Assembly (NCBI GenBank): GCA_905221605.1 | Contig: CAJNDS010002382.1 | Span: 201,007 to 265,006, forward strand | Reading direction: 5' to 3' | Length of the DNA stretch: 64,000 nucleotides | From: Symbiodinium natans | Lineage: Eukaryota; Sar; Dinophyceae; Suessiales; Symbiodiniaceae | Part shown: piece after piece, positions 27,570 through 39,400 of the stretch | Numbering within the stretch: the stretch's first letter is position 1 | How the letters are laid out: each line of letters starts with the position of its first letter | The notes under the pieces: model-generated | The model's database searches: none | What the model saw: the letters and a program-made list of their open reading frames with translations, nothing else | Told to the model about the DNA's origin: nothing | Made by a program: the position numbers and the translations under genes

Positions 27570-28066
27570 CTCTTTTGCATGTCGGGAGAAGCCTTCTGAG
27601 TTGCCTGTAGGGGCAAGAGAACAGCTGCTGGTGATTGTGCAGCTGATGATGAGCAAGCCACCTCCACAGTCCTGCCTTGTACTTGGCCACCTCCGAGATC
27701 GCCTTTTCCATTCTCTCCTTGTACACATCTGCTCTGGCCGCATCCACATCAAGATTCCAAGGGGAGCAACAAGCGATAGCAGGATTGCACCCAATGAGAT
27801 GAAGCAGCAAAGCGCACCCAGTCTTCAACTGCAAGCAGCAGGAGAAAGCGCGCCCCTTCCCGGCGACTTAACAACAAGCCACGGAAGCTTGGTTCAAGGA
27901 TATGCGTGAAGAGATCAACCGGGGCTTGCAAACGCTGCAAAAGACCCTCTTCGTGGAAACAACGCAGACGCAACCGCACAGGTGCAAAAGGGGTGCCTGC
28001 AGGGATGGGCAACCCGGAGTCGTCAGAGGAAGACGACGACGCCTCACTAGAGGAGGAATTGTCCAT
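27570..28066 (-). CDS. Two-exon hypothetical protein, serine/acidic N-terminus
   Basis: ATG at 28066 begins MDNSSSSEASSSSSDDSG, followed by PAGTPFAPVRLRLRCFHEEG and a leucine-rich stretch. Near 27831 the minus strand has TTTCTCCTGCTGCTTGCAG, a good acceptor. The block after it (to about 27570) encodes ADVYKERMEKAISEVAKYKA, a clearly helical coding segment in a different frame, so an intron between about 27832 and 27900 is likely. The donor was not fixed. The polyserine/acidic start resembles that of the 8538 and 11097 genes, but no homology beyond composition is visible. Confidence 0.45.
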
Positions 28067-28426
28067 CCGCTGGCCGATCGCGGTGCAGCTTGCACGAGCT
28101 CTAAGAGCACTCGTAGCGCCTGTAGGGGCCCTTAAACTAGAAGGCGGCCTCGAACCCAGACAAAATTTTGCACTGCACTACTCACGAGCCAGTGCTGCAC
28201 ATACAGGCACTCAAGATGAATCACACATCAAGCCTCTCACTGCAAGACTGCCGTCACGCAAAGAACAGCCTATGTACTGCAACAGTATGCTCATCACAGT
28301 TGCAGTTTTGCCTAGGTGGCACAGGGCTTTGCTGCAACACTACACCTGAGCCTTAAATCCTATGGAATGCACAAACTGGTTTCTACACTGCGCCCTGGGT
28401 TTATAATACCTTGTATGATCGCCCCT

Positions 28427-29146
28427 GCGCCTTTCGGCACTGTGGCGGCCTACTCCTTGCGGCACACAGCCTGGTAATTCTAACTGCATAGAAGCCCTTT
28501 GTGACAGCCTTCAATCAGTCAGAGGCTCACATCATGACATGGCTTCATGACTAGCACTTGCACAGCACTGAAACAAACAGACACCCCAAACAGTAACACC
28601 AAAAGCATTTGCACCATCAGCTTAGCCCTGCCTGGTGGAGTTCTGGAGGTGAAGCAACTGGCCTTAAAGTGACAAACCATGAGAAACCAAAGGATCAACA
28701 TGCTGAGTGGATTCAAGGCACATGTTAAGCACTGACAAAGCTCGCCCAGGCCAAACCTCTGGGAAAACCAGTGCTGAGGGCAGGACTGCTGAAGATTGGC
28801 AGATCTGGGTCGTCACAACTTGCCCAGAATGCAAGGAGAAGGGGGGGGGCTGGGGTTGACAGTTTACAGTTTGGTTTGACAGCATGATCGCCCCTGTGCC
28901 CCCCTTGAGCCTGGAATGACAAATTGGGTCTTGCTCTGCTCAGGCAGCGCCTTTCGATTTTGAGCTGCACCCCTGCTCCTTGGGTTAGGGTCCAGGGTTT
29001 GTTGTTTAGGGTTTTGGGTTTTTAAGGTTTGGCAGCAAATCCTAAACCCGAAACCCTGCAAAAACCTTATTCTTTAGGGTTTTGGGTTTCGGATTCAAGG
29101 CTGCGCCTTTCGGCACAAACCTTTTGGAGGCAGCGCCTTTCAGCAC
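28427..29146 (-). repeat. GNRA-loop hairpin cluster
   Basis: Minus-strand hairpins: GTGCC-GAAA-GGCGC at 28427-28440 and 29103-29116; GTGCT-GAAA-GGCGC at 29133-29146 (compensated by a UG pair); and a member with one mismatch, GTGCC-GCAA-GGAGT, at 28452-28465. Telomere-like words lie between them (28983-29060, 29163-29275). No gene is visible from 28.1 to 29.4 kb. Confidence 0.65.
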
Positions 29147-29479
29147 AGTGCCGACTTGCTCCTTGGGTTAGGGTTCAGGGTTTGTTGTTTAGGTGTTTAG
29201 GGTTTTTGGCTTCGGATCTAAGGGTTGGCAGCAAACCCTAAACACCAACTAAACCCGAAACCCTGCAAAAACCTGAGGGCCCAATTGCTCTTCCTGAAGG
29301 AGCGTTGATGCTGCGACTGAGGCTCTGACATCCTTGGTGGCAAGATTTTTATGCCGCCCTGCCCCCCCCCCCCCCCTTTCTGCTCCATCTCACAAACCCT
29401 CCCGACCCATCCCTGCTGGATTACTGAGGCTTTGAAGGCACAACTATATTAGCACTGTGCTGGAACATTGAGCTGTGCA

Positions 29480-29960
29480 GCTTAGAGTCAATTTTTTTGG
29501 GGCCGTTTTGACAATGTTTTCAATTTAAGCTTAAATAAACATTTTTTTGAGAGCCCATGTTTTAGAACCATTTTTTCAGCCATTTTTTTCAACTCATCAA
29601 GCAGTCATCCTGACATCATGGTTGCTATATACAGTTTTTTTTGCTTATTGCTGTTTGGACAATGTTTTTTATTTAAGTTTTAAAAAGCCTTTTTTTTGAG
29701 AGCCCATGTTTTAGAACCATTTTTTTTCAGCCATTTTTTTCAACTCATCAAGCAGTCATCCTGACATCATGGTTGCTATATACAGTTTTTTTTTGCTTAT
29801 TGCTGTTTGGACAATGTTTTTTATTTAAGTTTTAAAAAGCCTTTTTTTTGAGAGCCCATGTTTTAGAACCATCTTTTTTTCAGCCATTTTTTCAACTCAT
29901 CAAGCAGTCATCCTGACATAATGCATGCTATATACAGGTTTTTTTGGCTTATTTTACATG
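29480..29960. repeat. AT-rich tandem repeat of about 150 bp, about three copies
   Basis: GAGAGCCCATGTTTTAGAAC starts at 29549, 29698 and 29850. Units continue with AACTCATCAAGCAGTCATCC and TGGTTGCTATATACAG, and contain long T runs. Composition is much more AT-rich than the neighbours. No open frame is present. Confidence 0.9.
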
Positions 29961-30029
29961 CATGTGTTTGGTTGTGAAACCTCTGATTGGTTTTGAAACC
30001 TCTGAATGACACGATCATGGCTTAACTAT

Positions 30030-30480
30030 AGGAGCCAATATCTTTTGGCACGCGAAAGATTCCGCCGGCGAGACAATCTCGGCTGTCCGTCTCGGTCTTG
30101 TGACCCAACTGCTGCGTTTGATGCGAGCACACATAGATCTCATTCTGTTCGCGTTCATATCGACATACTGCTGCTTCGCTGTTGCGCTCTCCCTGCCGCG
30201 TGCTGCGTCCTGCGCGACACACGGAAAGGTTCGCAAAAAGATCGTGCACGAATGCAGCTGCGCGGGCACACATGAGCGTCTCGCCGTTCACGCGGATCTG
30301 TTCTTGCGCTAAATAGCTGCGTGGTATACGACCACACAGACAGCAGCTGTTGGGTAGGCATATCTTTACGGCAAGACAGCGGTTGCAAAAGCAAGGGCCA
30401 GAAACTGTAGGAACCAAAACTTGCTTCGCACATACACACGGCCAGCCCACATGGATCTCATTCTGCTTGCGCAGACATGT
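30030..30480. repeat. Isolated copy of the 32.6-33.7 kb repeat modules
   Basis: TTCCGCCGGCGAGACAATCTC, the ACATAGATCTCATTCTG word, the CATACTGCTGCTTCGCTGTT word and the GGTTGCAAAAGCAAGG word occur in the same order as in the main array. Open frames here mirror the repeats. Confidence 0.75.
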
Positions 30481-31129
30481 TACAATAGTGGTCCCCCCCC
30501 CCTTGCAAGTACAGTTACAAATCCGTTACAACGTCCTTAAGGTCAGTTACACGTCTGCTAAGTAAGCCCTAAACATACAAGTCTGGATAAGCGAGATACA
30601 GAGTTTTATATGAAAGGAGATAGGAAAAGATAGCAGACATAGCCAAACTATCTTGTTTGGTCCTGCTTTTTTTTGGTTGGGGGGGGGGAATTATTTGCGG
30701 GACGGGATTTGCGAAATTTGCACAGACAGCAACCGTGAGCAAGAGCCGCTCGACGCATTTCTCTCGGCCGCTGCCATGTTCGAAATGCGTATATAGCATG
30801 GAACACAGACTGATTTACTTTATGGGCGGATGAATATAGGGTTTGTACTTTGCAAGCGCGTCCTTGCTTTTTGAATTGTAGCAATCCATGCCGACATGTA
30901 GCTTTGATGCAGCTTCCTGGTTTAAGTTTTCCTTAGCTGGTTTGCCGATGTACTACCCTAAATCCTAAATACCCTGAAACCTTGAAGACGCTAGTTTTTT
31001 CGGTGAGGGCGAAAACTCGCTTGCAGTGTGTTTCGCTAGCTCAGCGGGGAAACTCGCTTAGACCTCAAACCCGAAAACCCGGGGAACCCTAAACCTTGGA
31101 GATGCTCTTTTTTATTGAGGGCAGGCGTG

Positions 31130-31420
31130 CGGGCAGCTGTGTGGCCACAGACATGATGTGGCGCCAAAAAACGTGTGGATACGTATGTGTCCGCGCACTT
31201 TCGATCCCAAAACCATGTGGGCGCATGTGTGACCGCGTGTTTATCCCAGCAAAGACATGTGGACGCGTGTGTGTCCGCTTGTGTCCGCTTGTGTGTCCGC
31301 TGGTGTCTTGAGGCGTGGGCGCGCAGGTATCCGCAGCTTCCTCCAGAAAACAATAGTGGGCGCACATGTGTCCGCAGCTTCCGCCAGAAAAACAATAGTG
31401 GGCGTACATGTGTCCGCAAG
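31130..31420. repeat. Degenerate GTGTCCGC/ACATGTG repeat
   Basis: Short words such as GTGTCCGC, ACATGTGGGCGC and CAGCTTCC-CCAGAAAACAAT AGTGGGCG recur with variable spacing. Frames stay open on both strands because of the repeats. Flanking 30.5-31.1 and 31.5-32.0 kb show nothing supportable. Confidence 0.6.
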
Positions 31421-31992
31421 CATACCTGTTTCACGTACCTGTGCGCAGAAGGGTCCGTCATGCGTCGTTTGAAACCATTTCTAAAGAAACTCGCTGGGTG
31501 CCTGTAGCGAGGAAACTCGCCGAAGGTATACCTGTAGCCGGGAAGCTCGCCTGCCTAAGACCCTGAGACTTGCATCCTTGTGCTTCTGTCTCTTTAGTTG
31601 AACTGAGTGGTGCCGGGAATGTTCTGAACTGTTGGGGCTTTGTATCGCCCAGCTCGTGCCCCTCAAAGTTTGTGTTGCCTCATCGTGGTTGTGCAACCAT
31701 GAATTGTCCGAACTTGCAGGAACACTTAAACTCAAATCTAATACCAACAAACCCTTCGAAATATAATATTAACTCGCTCCAAACTCCTAAGCGCGCCTTG
31801 GGGGGCTAATGTCAGCTCCTTGCCAAAATCTAAAAATGTCATAGTGCAAAAAGATAGAAAAAGAGACGGAACTTGCAAGTCTACTTGCTAAGTTGCCTAT
31901 GTCGGACTCACGCTAAGTACTTGTAAGTCTGCTATGTCCATATGCAACTCACGCTAACTATCGCTAACTACTTGTAAGTGGGGGGCCCTCTC

Positions 31993-32290
31993 TCGTAGTG
32001 CGTGCCGTGTGCTGCGAATCACACACGCATATCTTTTTTTTCGGCAGCACACATGGATCTCATTCTGCTTGCACAGGCACGTGAGTGCGCTCAAACTGCC
32101 TGGCGCTGTTTTCCTTCCTCGGCGGACTCCCCGAACACTACTTTTCAATTGCCCAGGTGCAAAAAGTCACAGTAGTTTGGTGCGCGCACATCCCTTACCT
32201 TTCCGCGAAGCCGTGCACAAAATCTAGTCACCGACCTTCTCCCTTACCAGATTGCAAGCCCCAAGCGCACCCGCAGTTGGGGAAATATGT
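31993..32290 (+). repeat. Long direct repeat, left copy
   Basis: The 298 bp from GTAGTGCGTGCCGTG to GTTGGGGAAATA recur at 33773-34070 with scattered substitutions. The internal CTCAAACTGCCTGGCGCTGT and CCGACCTTCTCCCTTACCAG stretches are identical. The copies bound about 1.5 kb of tandem modules. Confidence 0.85.
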
Positions 32291-32539
32291 TGTAACTGAT
32301 GACTGTTGCACCATGACGACAGCTTTGGCTGCAAAGTCGGACTACGCTGGGTTTCAAAATCAGAGCACGCACGAGCAGCAGAGAAACAGCACGGAGATGT
32401 GAAAAAGGATTGGGAGGGGGGTCGGAAAACGTTCAAAAAAAACAGGTGCGACAACATTGTTGCGTTCTCTGTGCCGCGTACTGCGCACGGCGCGACACAC
32501 GGGAAGGTTCGTGCACGAATGATGTTATAAGGCACACAT

Positions 32540-33770
32540 GGGTGTCTCGCCGTTCGCATGGATCTGTCCTCGCGCTAAACAGCCGCGTCGTACACGACCA
32601 CATAGACATCAGGTGTTGGCAAGGCATATTGTTATGGCAAGAAATCGGTTGCAAAAGCAAGGGCTACAAACTATACGAACCCGAGCTTGCTACGCGAGCA
32701 TACACACATATCTTCTGTCTTTTGGCACGCAAAAGATTCCGCCGGCGAGACAATCTCGGCTGTCCGTCGCAGTCTCGTGACTCAACTGATGCGTTTTATG
32801 CGAGCACACATGGATCTCATTCTGTTCGCACAAGCATCGTGCGTATGTATAATATATCCATATCAACATACTGCTGCTTCGCTGTTGCGCTCTCCGTGCC
32901 GCGCGCTGCGTCGTTGGCTGGCCATATTTTTGCGGCAACAAAGCGGCTGCAAAAGCAAGGGCTAAAAACTATAGGAACCAAACCTTGCTACGCGAGCATG
33001 CACACATATCTCTTGGCACGCAGAAGATTCCGCCGGCGAAACAATCTCGGCTGTCCGTCGCAGTCTTGTGAGTCAACTGATGCGTTTCATGCTAGCACAC
33101 ATGGATCTCATTCTGTTCGCACAAACATCGTATATATTTACAATATATCCGTATCAACATACTGCTGCTTCGCTGTTGCGCTCTCCGTGCCGCGTGCTGC
33201 GTTGGCTGGGCATATTTTTACGGCAACAAAGCGGTTGCAAAAGCAAGGGCTAAAAACTATAGGAACCAAACCTTGCAACGCGAGCATACACACATATATA
33301 CAGCCAGCCCACATGGATCTCATTCTGCTTGCACAGACATGTTAGTGCGCGCCGTGCGCTGCGAACGCACACACGCGTATCTTTTTTTTCGGCAGCACAC
33401 ATGGATCTCATTCTGCTAGCATACACACATATCTTCTGTCTTTTGGCACGCAAAAGACTCCGCCGGCGAGACAATCTCGGCTGTCCGTCGCAGTCTCGTG
33501 ACTCAACTGATGCGTTTGATACGAGCACACATGGATCTCATTCTGTTCGCACAAGCATCGTGTGTATTTACAATATATCCGTATCAACATACTGCTGCTT
33601 CGCTGTTGTGCTCTCCGTGCCGCGTGCTGCGTTGGCTGGGCATATTTTTACGGCAACAAAGCGGTTGCAAAAGCAAGGGCTAAAAACCTATAGGAACCAA
33701 ACCTTGCAACGCGAGCATACACACATATATACAGCCAGCCCACATGGATCTCATTCTGCTTGCGCAGACA
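32540..33770. repeat. Complex tandem array of 290-bp and 135-bp modules
   Basis: Module A (TTCCGCCGGCGAGACAATCTC through CATACTGCTGCTTCGCTGTT to AAAAGCAAGGGCTAAAAAC) starts near 32736, 33028 and 33458. Module B (ACATGGATCTCATTCTGCTT through GAACGCACACACG) is inserted between some A copies. A 311-codon frame runs through the region only because the modules lack stops. Confidence 0.8.
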
Positions 33771-33772
33771 TG

Positions 33773-34070
33773 TTAGTGCGTGCCGTGCGCTACGAACGCA
33801 CACACACGTATCTTTTTTTCGGCAGCACACATGGATCTCATTCTGCTTGCACAGGCATGTTAGTGCGCTCAAACTGCCTGGCGCTGTTTTCCTTCCTCGG
33901 TGGACTCCCCGAAGACTACTTTTTAATTGCCTAGGTGCAAAAAGTTACAGTAGTTCCGCGCGCGCGCACACGTCCCTTACCTTTCCGCGAAGCCGCGCAC
34001 AAAATCTGGTCACCGACCTTCTCCCTTACCAGATTGCAAACCCCAAGCGTACCCGCTGTTGGGGAAATAA
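33773..34070 (+). repeat. Long direct repeat, right copy
   Basis: This matches 31993-32290. The outer edges of both copies share GTTGGGGAAATA. Immediately beyond it the sequence changes abruptly to the AT-rich island. Confidence 0.85.
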
Positions 34071-34930
34071 CATACGTACAGTCTTTCCAACAGTTTGATT
34101 AGTCTTCTGAAGGTGTTTTTGCTTCTGTGCTAGAAAAGACAGGCCTGTAATTAAACTTGTTCATACACTACATTAATTAAAACATAATGCGTAATAGGGA
34201 ACCTGACCTAATGGCTTCACTTAAGCATTCATTGAATGAGCTAAAACATGTTCCTTCTTCTTTTCGTGAACAAGCACAGTAATTAATTTAACTAAAGTTT
34301 TTGGTTTCTGGAAAATAACATACGTAAAGTCTTTCCAACGGTTTGATTAGTCTTCTGAAGGGTTAAGTAAATAAATTGAGTTCGTAGACCAATAATTAAC
34401 TAAAGGAATTCAATGAACTAAACTTTCTAAGAACAGTAACTACGGCCTTTTGTTTGCTGATACTAATGTAGTCAAAATCATTTCAATTGTGGATTTAGTT
34501 TACTTAAAGGTGAAGCAAATGAATGAAACTAATTAGTACACCCTTAACTAAACGAATTCGATAATTTAAATTAAACAAGCCACGATCCTTAACAACAATT
34601 CGATTGGTTCAGCTTGACTAGATTAATTACTTTAAACGAATACTTTAATAGGCCTTCCCAAGAAAAAACTACATTTAGTTTCTTATTCTAAGAGGTAGAT
34701 CGCATTCAACTAACTAAATGTCTATCCTTTTTTTACTTCAACCTCAACCAGACTAAATGAATGACAGTTGTCAAGCAAATTTGATTCATTAAAGCCTACT
34801 TATCAGGAAACTTAACCTCGTCGCGTCATTTAGGCATTACATCGATTAGATAAAATGTTACTTACATCACAGTTTTTAACAAATAGTTGAATTAGCTTTA
34901 TTGCTGCTGAACTGTGCTCTCTGAACAACC
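34068..34930. other. AT-rich island, no gene seen
   Basis: About two-thirds A+T, in sharp contrast with both flanks. ACATACGTA-AGTCTTTCCAAC-GTTTGATTAG recurs at 34070 and 34318 (about 249 bp apart). TTAATTAA-like words are frequent. There is no long frame, and no organellar gene or rRNA fragment was recognised. It could be an insert of foreign or organellar origin, or part of a repeat. Confidence 0.6.
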
Positions 34931-34975
34931 AAAAACCAATTCTGGAGGCCTATACAAGGCAGGCCGTCACGAAAA

Positions 34976-36480
34976 GATTGGTTTTTTAGGGACAGTACAG
35001 CACTTTGGGGATCTGAAGGGCTGAAAGTGCTGTACTGTCCCTAAAAAAGCAATCCCAGAAGCGGAAAACGCTGTACTGTCCCTAAAAAACCAAAAAAACA
35101 ATTCTGGGGACCTGTACAGGCAGCCCCTCTTCAAAAGATTGGTTTTTTAGGGACAGCACAGCACTTTCAGCACCTCAGACCCTCAAAGTGCTGTACTGTC
35201 CCTAAAAAACCAATCCCATAAACATAAAGTGCCGTACTGTCCCTAAAAAAACCTAAAAAACCAATTCTGGAGGCCTATACAGGTAGACCCTCACGAAAAG
35301 ATTGGTTTTTTAGGGACAGTACAGCACTTTCAGCACCTCAGGCCTTCAAAGTGCCGCACTGTCCCTAAAAAACCAATCCCAGAAGCAGAAAGTGCCGTAC
35401 TGTCCCTAAAAAACCTAAAAAACCAATCCTGGTAGCCTATAGAGTTAGGCACTCTTCCAAAGATTGGTTTTTTTGGGACAGTACAGCACTTTCAGCACCT
35501 CAGGCCTTCAAAGTGCCGCACTGTCCCTAAAAAACCAATCCCATAAGCAGAAAGTGCCGTACTGTCCCTAAAAAACCTAAAAAACCAATTCTGGAGGCCC
35601 ATACAGGTAGACCCTTACAAAAGATTGGTTTTTTAGGGACAGTACGACACTTTCAGCACCTGAGGCCTTCGAAGTGCCGTACTGTCCCTAAAAAACCAAT
35701 CTTTGGAAGAGGGCCTGTCTGTATAGGCCACCAGAATTGGTTTTTTAGGTTTTTTAGGGACAGTACGGCATTTTGGGCTTCTGGGATTGGTTTTTTAGGG
35801 ACAGTACAGCACTTTCAGCACCTCAGGCCTTCAAAGTGCCGTACTGTCCCAAAAAAAACCAATCCCAGAAGCAGAAAGTGCTGTACTGTCCCTAAACAAC
35901 CTAAAAAACCTAAAAAACCAATTCTGGAGGCCTATACAGGTAGACCCTCACGAAAAGATTGGTTTTTTAGGGACAGTACAGCACTTTCAGCACCTCGGAC
36001 CTTCAAAGTGCCGTACTGTCCCTAAAAAACCAATCTTTGGAAGAGGGCCTGTCTGTATAGGCCACCAGAATTGGTTTTTTAGGTTTTTTAGGGACAGTAC
36101 GGCACTTTCTGCTTCTGGGATTGGTTTTTTAGGGACAGTACAGCACTTTCAGCACCTGAGGCCTTCGAAGTGCCGCACTGTCCCTAAAAAACCAATCTTT
36201 GGAAGAGTGCCTGTCTGTATAGGCCACCAGAATTGGTTTTTTAGGTTTTTTAGGGACAGTACGGCATTTTGGCCTTCTGGGATTGGTTTTTTAGGGACAG
36301 TACAGCACTTTCAGCATTTGAGGCCTTCAAAGCGCCGTACTGTCCATAAAAAACCAATCTTTGGCAGAGAGCCTGTCTGTATATAGGCCAGCAGAATTGG
36401 TTATTTAGGTTTTTTAGGGACAGTACAGCATTTCCGGCTTCTGGGATTGGTTTTTTCGGGACAGTACAGCACTTTCACTC
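34976..36480. repeat. Satellite, 162-bp period, 79-bp hairpin in every unit
   Basis: Nine complete hairpins lie at 34976-35054, 35137-35215, 35300-35378, 35462-35540, 35623-35701, 35785-35864, 35957-36035, 36119-36197 and 36281-36359. A truncated tenth starts at 36446. Each has about 28-bp arms of the form GATTGGTTTTTTAGGGACAG and its complement around a loop ending CCTCAGGCCTTC. The starts are 161-165 bp apart, with one interval of 172. Spacers carry a further half-arm and occur in both orientations. The last unit is cut off by CCCTAAACCCTAAACCC. Confidence 0.95.
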
Positions 36481-36499
36481 CTAAACCCTAAACCCTCCA

Positions 36500-39400
36500 A
36501 GAGGCAAGTCATCTGAGGCCGGTATCTGAGACAGGGAAGAAAATGAGACCTAGGTACTAGGGGGGGGGGGGGGGTACCTTAAATATTGATTGAGCACAAG
36601 TTTCTGCCACATGCACCCACACTGGCGCTGAGACGAGCTTCACATACCGCCGCATCTGCTGAGCCTCAGTGCTTGTTTTTCGTTCTGGAGAGATCACGCT
36701 TTTGGGATGGCCTTACATGGTGGCTAGCCTGGGTTATCCATCAGGACCTGGTAGGTCCTTCAACAATCCAAGATAACCAGGCATCAGTCTTGAAGCCAAC
36801 TCAAAGGAGATCGCTTTGCTTATTGAGGGTCTTATGTTGTGAACTTGTAACTTGGGCCTTTGGCACCTATTTACGGTCTGTAGCTGCCGCAGCCTAGGCA
36901 TGGCATGAAGCGCAACACGCGCCTCCAGGAAAGCTACGCAGGTGGCAGAGAGATCAGAGAAGAAACCTGGGCATCTGCAAGAATAAATTCTGGGAGACGC
37001 TACTGCCAAATACCCAAATTCTTTGCAGATTGTTCATGTCTGGCTTTGAAGCCTAGCGCAAGAAAACTTGCCCAGTGGCAGCCTGGATTTGAGAAACGTC
37101 ACCAGCCTCTGTTCGCCGAGTTGTGATCATGAACTGACCTTCAGCTCATCCAAGCATCCGAGAGGCTGACGTTCTCCATGGTGCCGTAACCTGGGAGATT
37201 GAGTGCTTCTTCATGGCCCTGACAGGGGTAGTAGCCTTGATCGACTGGGATCTTGCTAAGCAGAATGCCTCAGCGGCCTCGCAGTGCTCAACCTACACGC
37301 ATCAGTCGATTCAGGCCAAAAAAACACCGAAAGGATCTGAAGCCTCAGCTCAACCCTATAGGGGCCCGATTAGGAAGAAAAAAGGTGCGAATTGGGTGCA
37401 GCTCGGCGGCACGCTTGCACGCCACTGCTCACAGCACTGAGCGCATCTTGCCTTCTGTGGACCTGAAGGCCAGCAGCAAGCTGCTCAGGATTCAGACGGA
37501 TTCAAGGGTGTGCGGCGTGGGAGTTTCAGGGGCAGGAGTTTGGGTTTACAGTGGTTCAGTTTAGGTTTATAGGGTTCTGGTTTTGAGTTTTGGATTTGAG
37601 GAACCAAAGACTTGGGAGCCCAAAGGCACGTGCGAACCACAACGCCCGTTTTCAGGAACTGAACCTCACTTCCATCTGGTGTCCAGCCGCTGGAACAATC
37701 AGCGTCATGCGGAAGAGCTCCACAGCGCGACCGGCCCTCAACAGCTGCTGCACAGCTTCCCGCATGGAGGGCAGCTTGTCACTTTGCTGATGCTGAAGCC
37801 AAACTGAACCTTCTAAGCCTGGTAAAGCCAAGTGCTATGACTCCGTTTCTGCGAGAGGGATTCAAAGGTTATGAGTTATGAAGCAATCTACCATGATATG
37901 GTGTGGGACTGGTCCACCTGGTGGTCAGGGATTGCTCCTGCTAGAGTCTGCTAGAGCTGATGCCACCTCGGCGAGGTTTTCTTTGGAGCCGAATTGACAA
38001 GTGCAAGCTCACATCTCAAGTGGTGCAGGTACTGAGGTGGTTCGACGAGGATGCCAGAGACAAGATGCCGCAGCGTGCGAGCTCCTTTTGATGGTCGTTC
38101 TTCGACCAAATCACTTCTGGGCCGCTTGTGGCGAGGCCTTGCGCGTACAAGAATCTGATGTCATGCCCACAAGCAGCCTGTCAACTCCCATGGCTCCATG
38201 GGAGGCTTCACATTTACACGGCTTCCGTGCCTTTAGCAACGGAGACCATTGGGGCCATCCCGTCGGGCCGCAAAGGTGCCTGACCCGGTGTGATGTCCAG
38301 AGAGGCAGAGAGGGGTGCCGTTTTGGCACCGGCAGAGACGTGCTGCCCTTGGCGGGTGTACTCTTGAAGGGGAGGCTAAATCTGGCAGCGTTTTGCATCA
38401 GTCGATGAATCAGTATGCCTTTACGAGCATGAGCCCTGAGATGTTGGCCATGTCAGATGTCATGATGCACATGCAACCTCGAACGGAGGTTCCGACTTGT
38501 GGAGAGAGCTCTCGAATCGTGTTGAGAAGTACTTGCCATAGTTCTGTGCTTCAGCCCCACCATGAATCGCACCACCATGAATCGCAGCTTGGTCCTAGGA
38601 GCTGCAGGTACAACGTGCGGAAGACAGATTCGACGCTGTTCAGCTGATGAGAAGCGCTCTCAGAGGTTTGTCTTTGGCCTTTGCCTGAACTCCTGCACAC
38701 GGGCCGAAGTCATGTCAGCACGGACTATTGCAACTCCCGCAAGCTGAAAATAGCCGGAGCCCTGCGCGTGATCACTTTTGACGCCAGCATGCTTCAGGTG
38801 AACATCTCTACAGAAGAAGCAAATATTGAGCAGATTCAGCGTTGGCGGCATGATTGCAATATACTCTTCTGAAAATACGTGCTTCCGGCGGAGACCCGAA
38901 ACAAAGCGTTTCAAACAACATTGTCAATGCACTGAGCCTGGTCTCAAGTCGTGAGCACGGGACCGTGAAGAGAGATCACGATTTGTCACATAAAAAGTGA
39001 GTGGCGTGCGTGATCTAGCAAGAAAGTCACGCAAACAGTGACCACATCTGCCCTTGTGCCGCAGGAGACTCTGCCCCCCCCCACCCCCACCTCCCAAATC
39101 TTAAGCGACCGTGAGTCGGACGATATGCACAAACTTCGTTCCTGCATCTTCAACATCCTTCGACAGATAGCCTGACAATCTGCAGTAAGGCCTCTCGAGA
39201 CCGTGATCTCCGAGGATCGCCGTTCGCGGGAGTTCCCTGAGAGCACCATGGATTGGCAACCCCAGGGCTTGTCGATGCAAACCCTAAACTTCCTACAGCC
39301 TGAGTGATACCATCTTACACCCTGAGTCAAGTGCAGGCTGCCGAGGTGAAAATTTAAGAGCCGAACTTGGGGGGGGGGATGCTTCGAATTGGGCTTGAGT

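Noticed and set aside
32036-32060. U6 snRNA-like word TTCGGCAGCACA
   Set aside because: The match to the start of U6 stops after about a dozen bases and the conserved core does not follow. It is part of the tandem modules.
32410-33345. 311-codon frame
   Set aside because: It runs through three copies of the tandem modules and its translation repeats with them; it has no independent coding signal.
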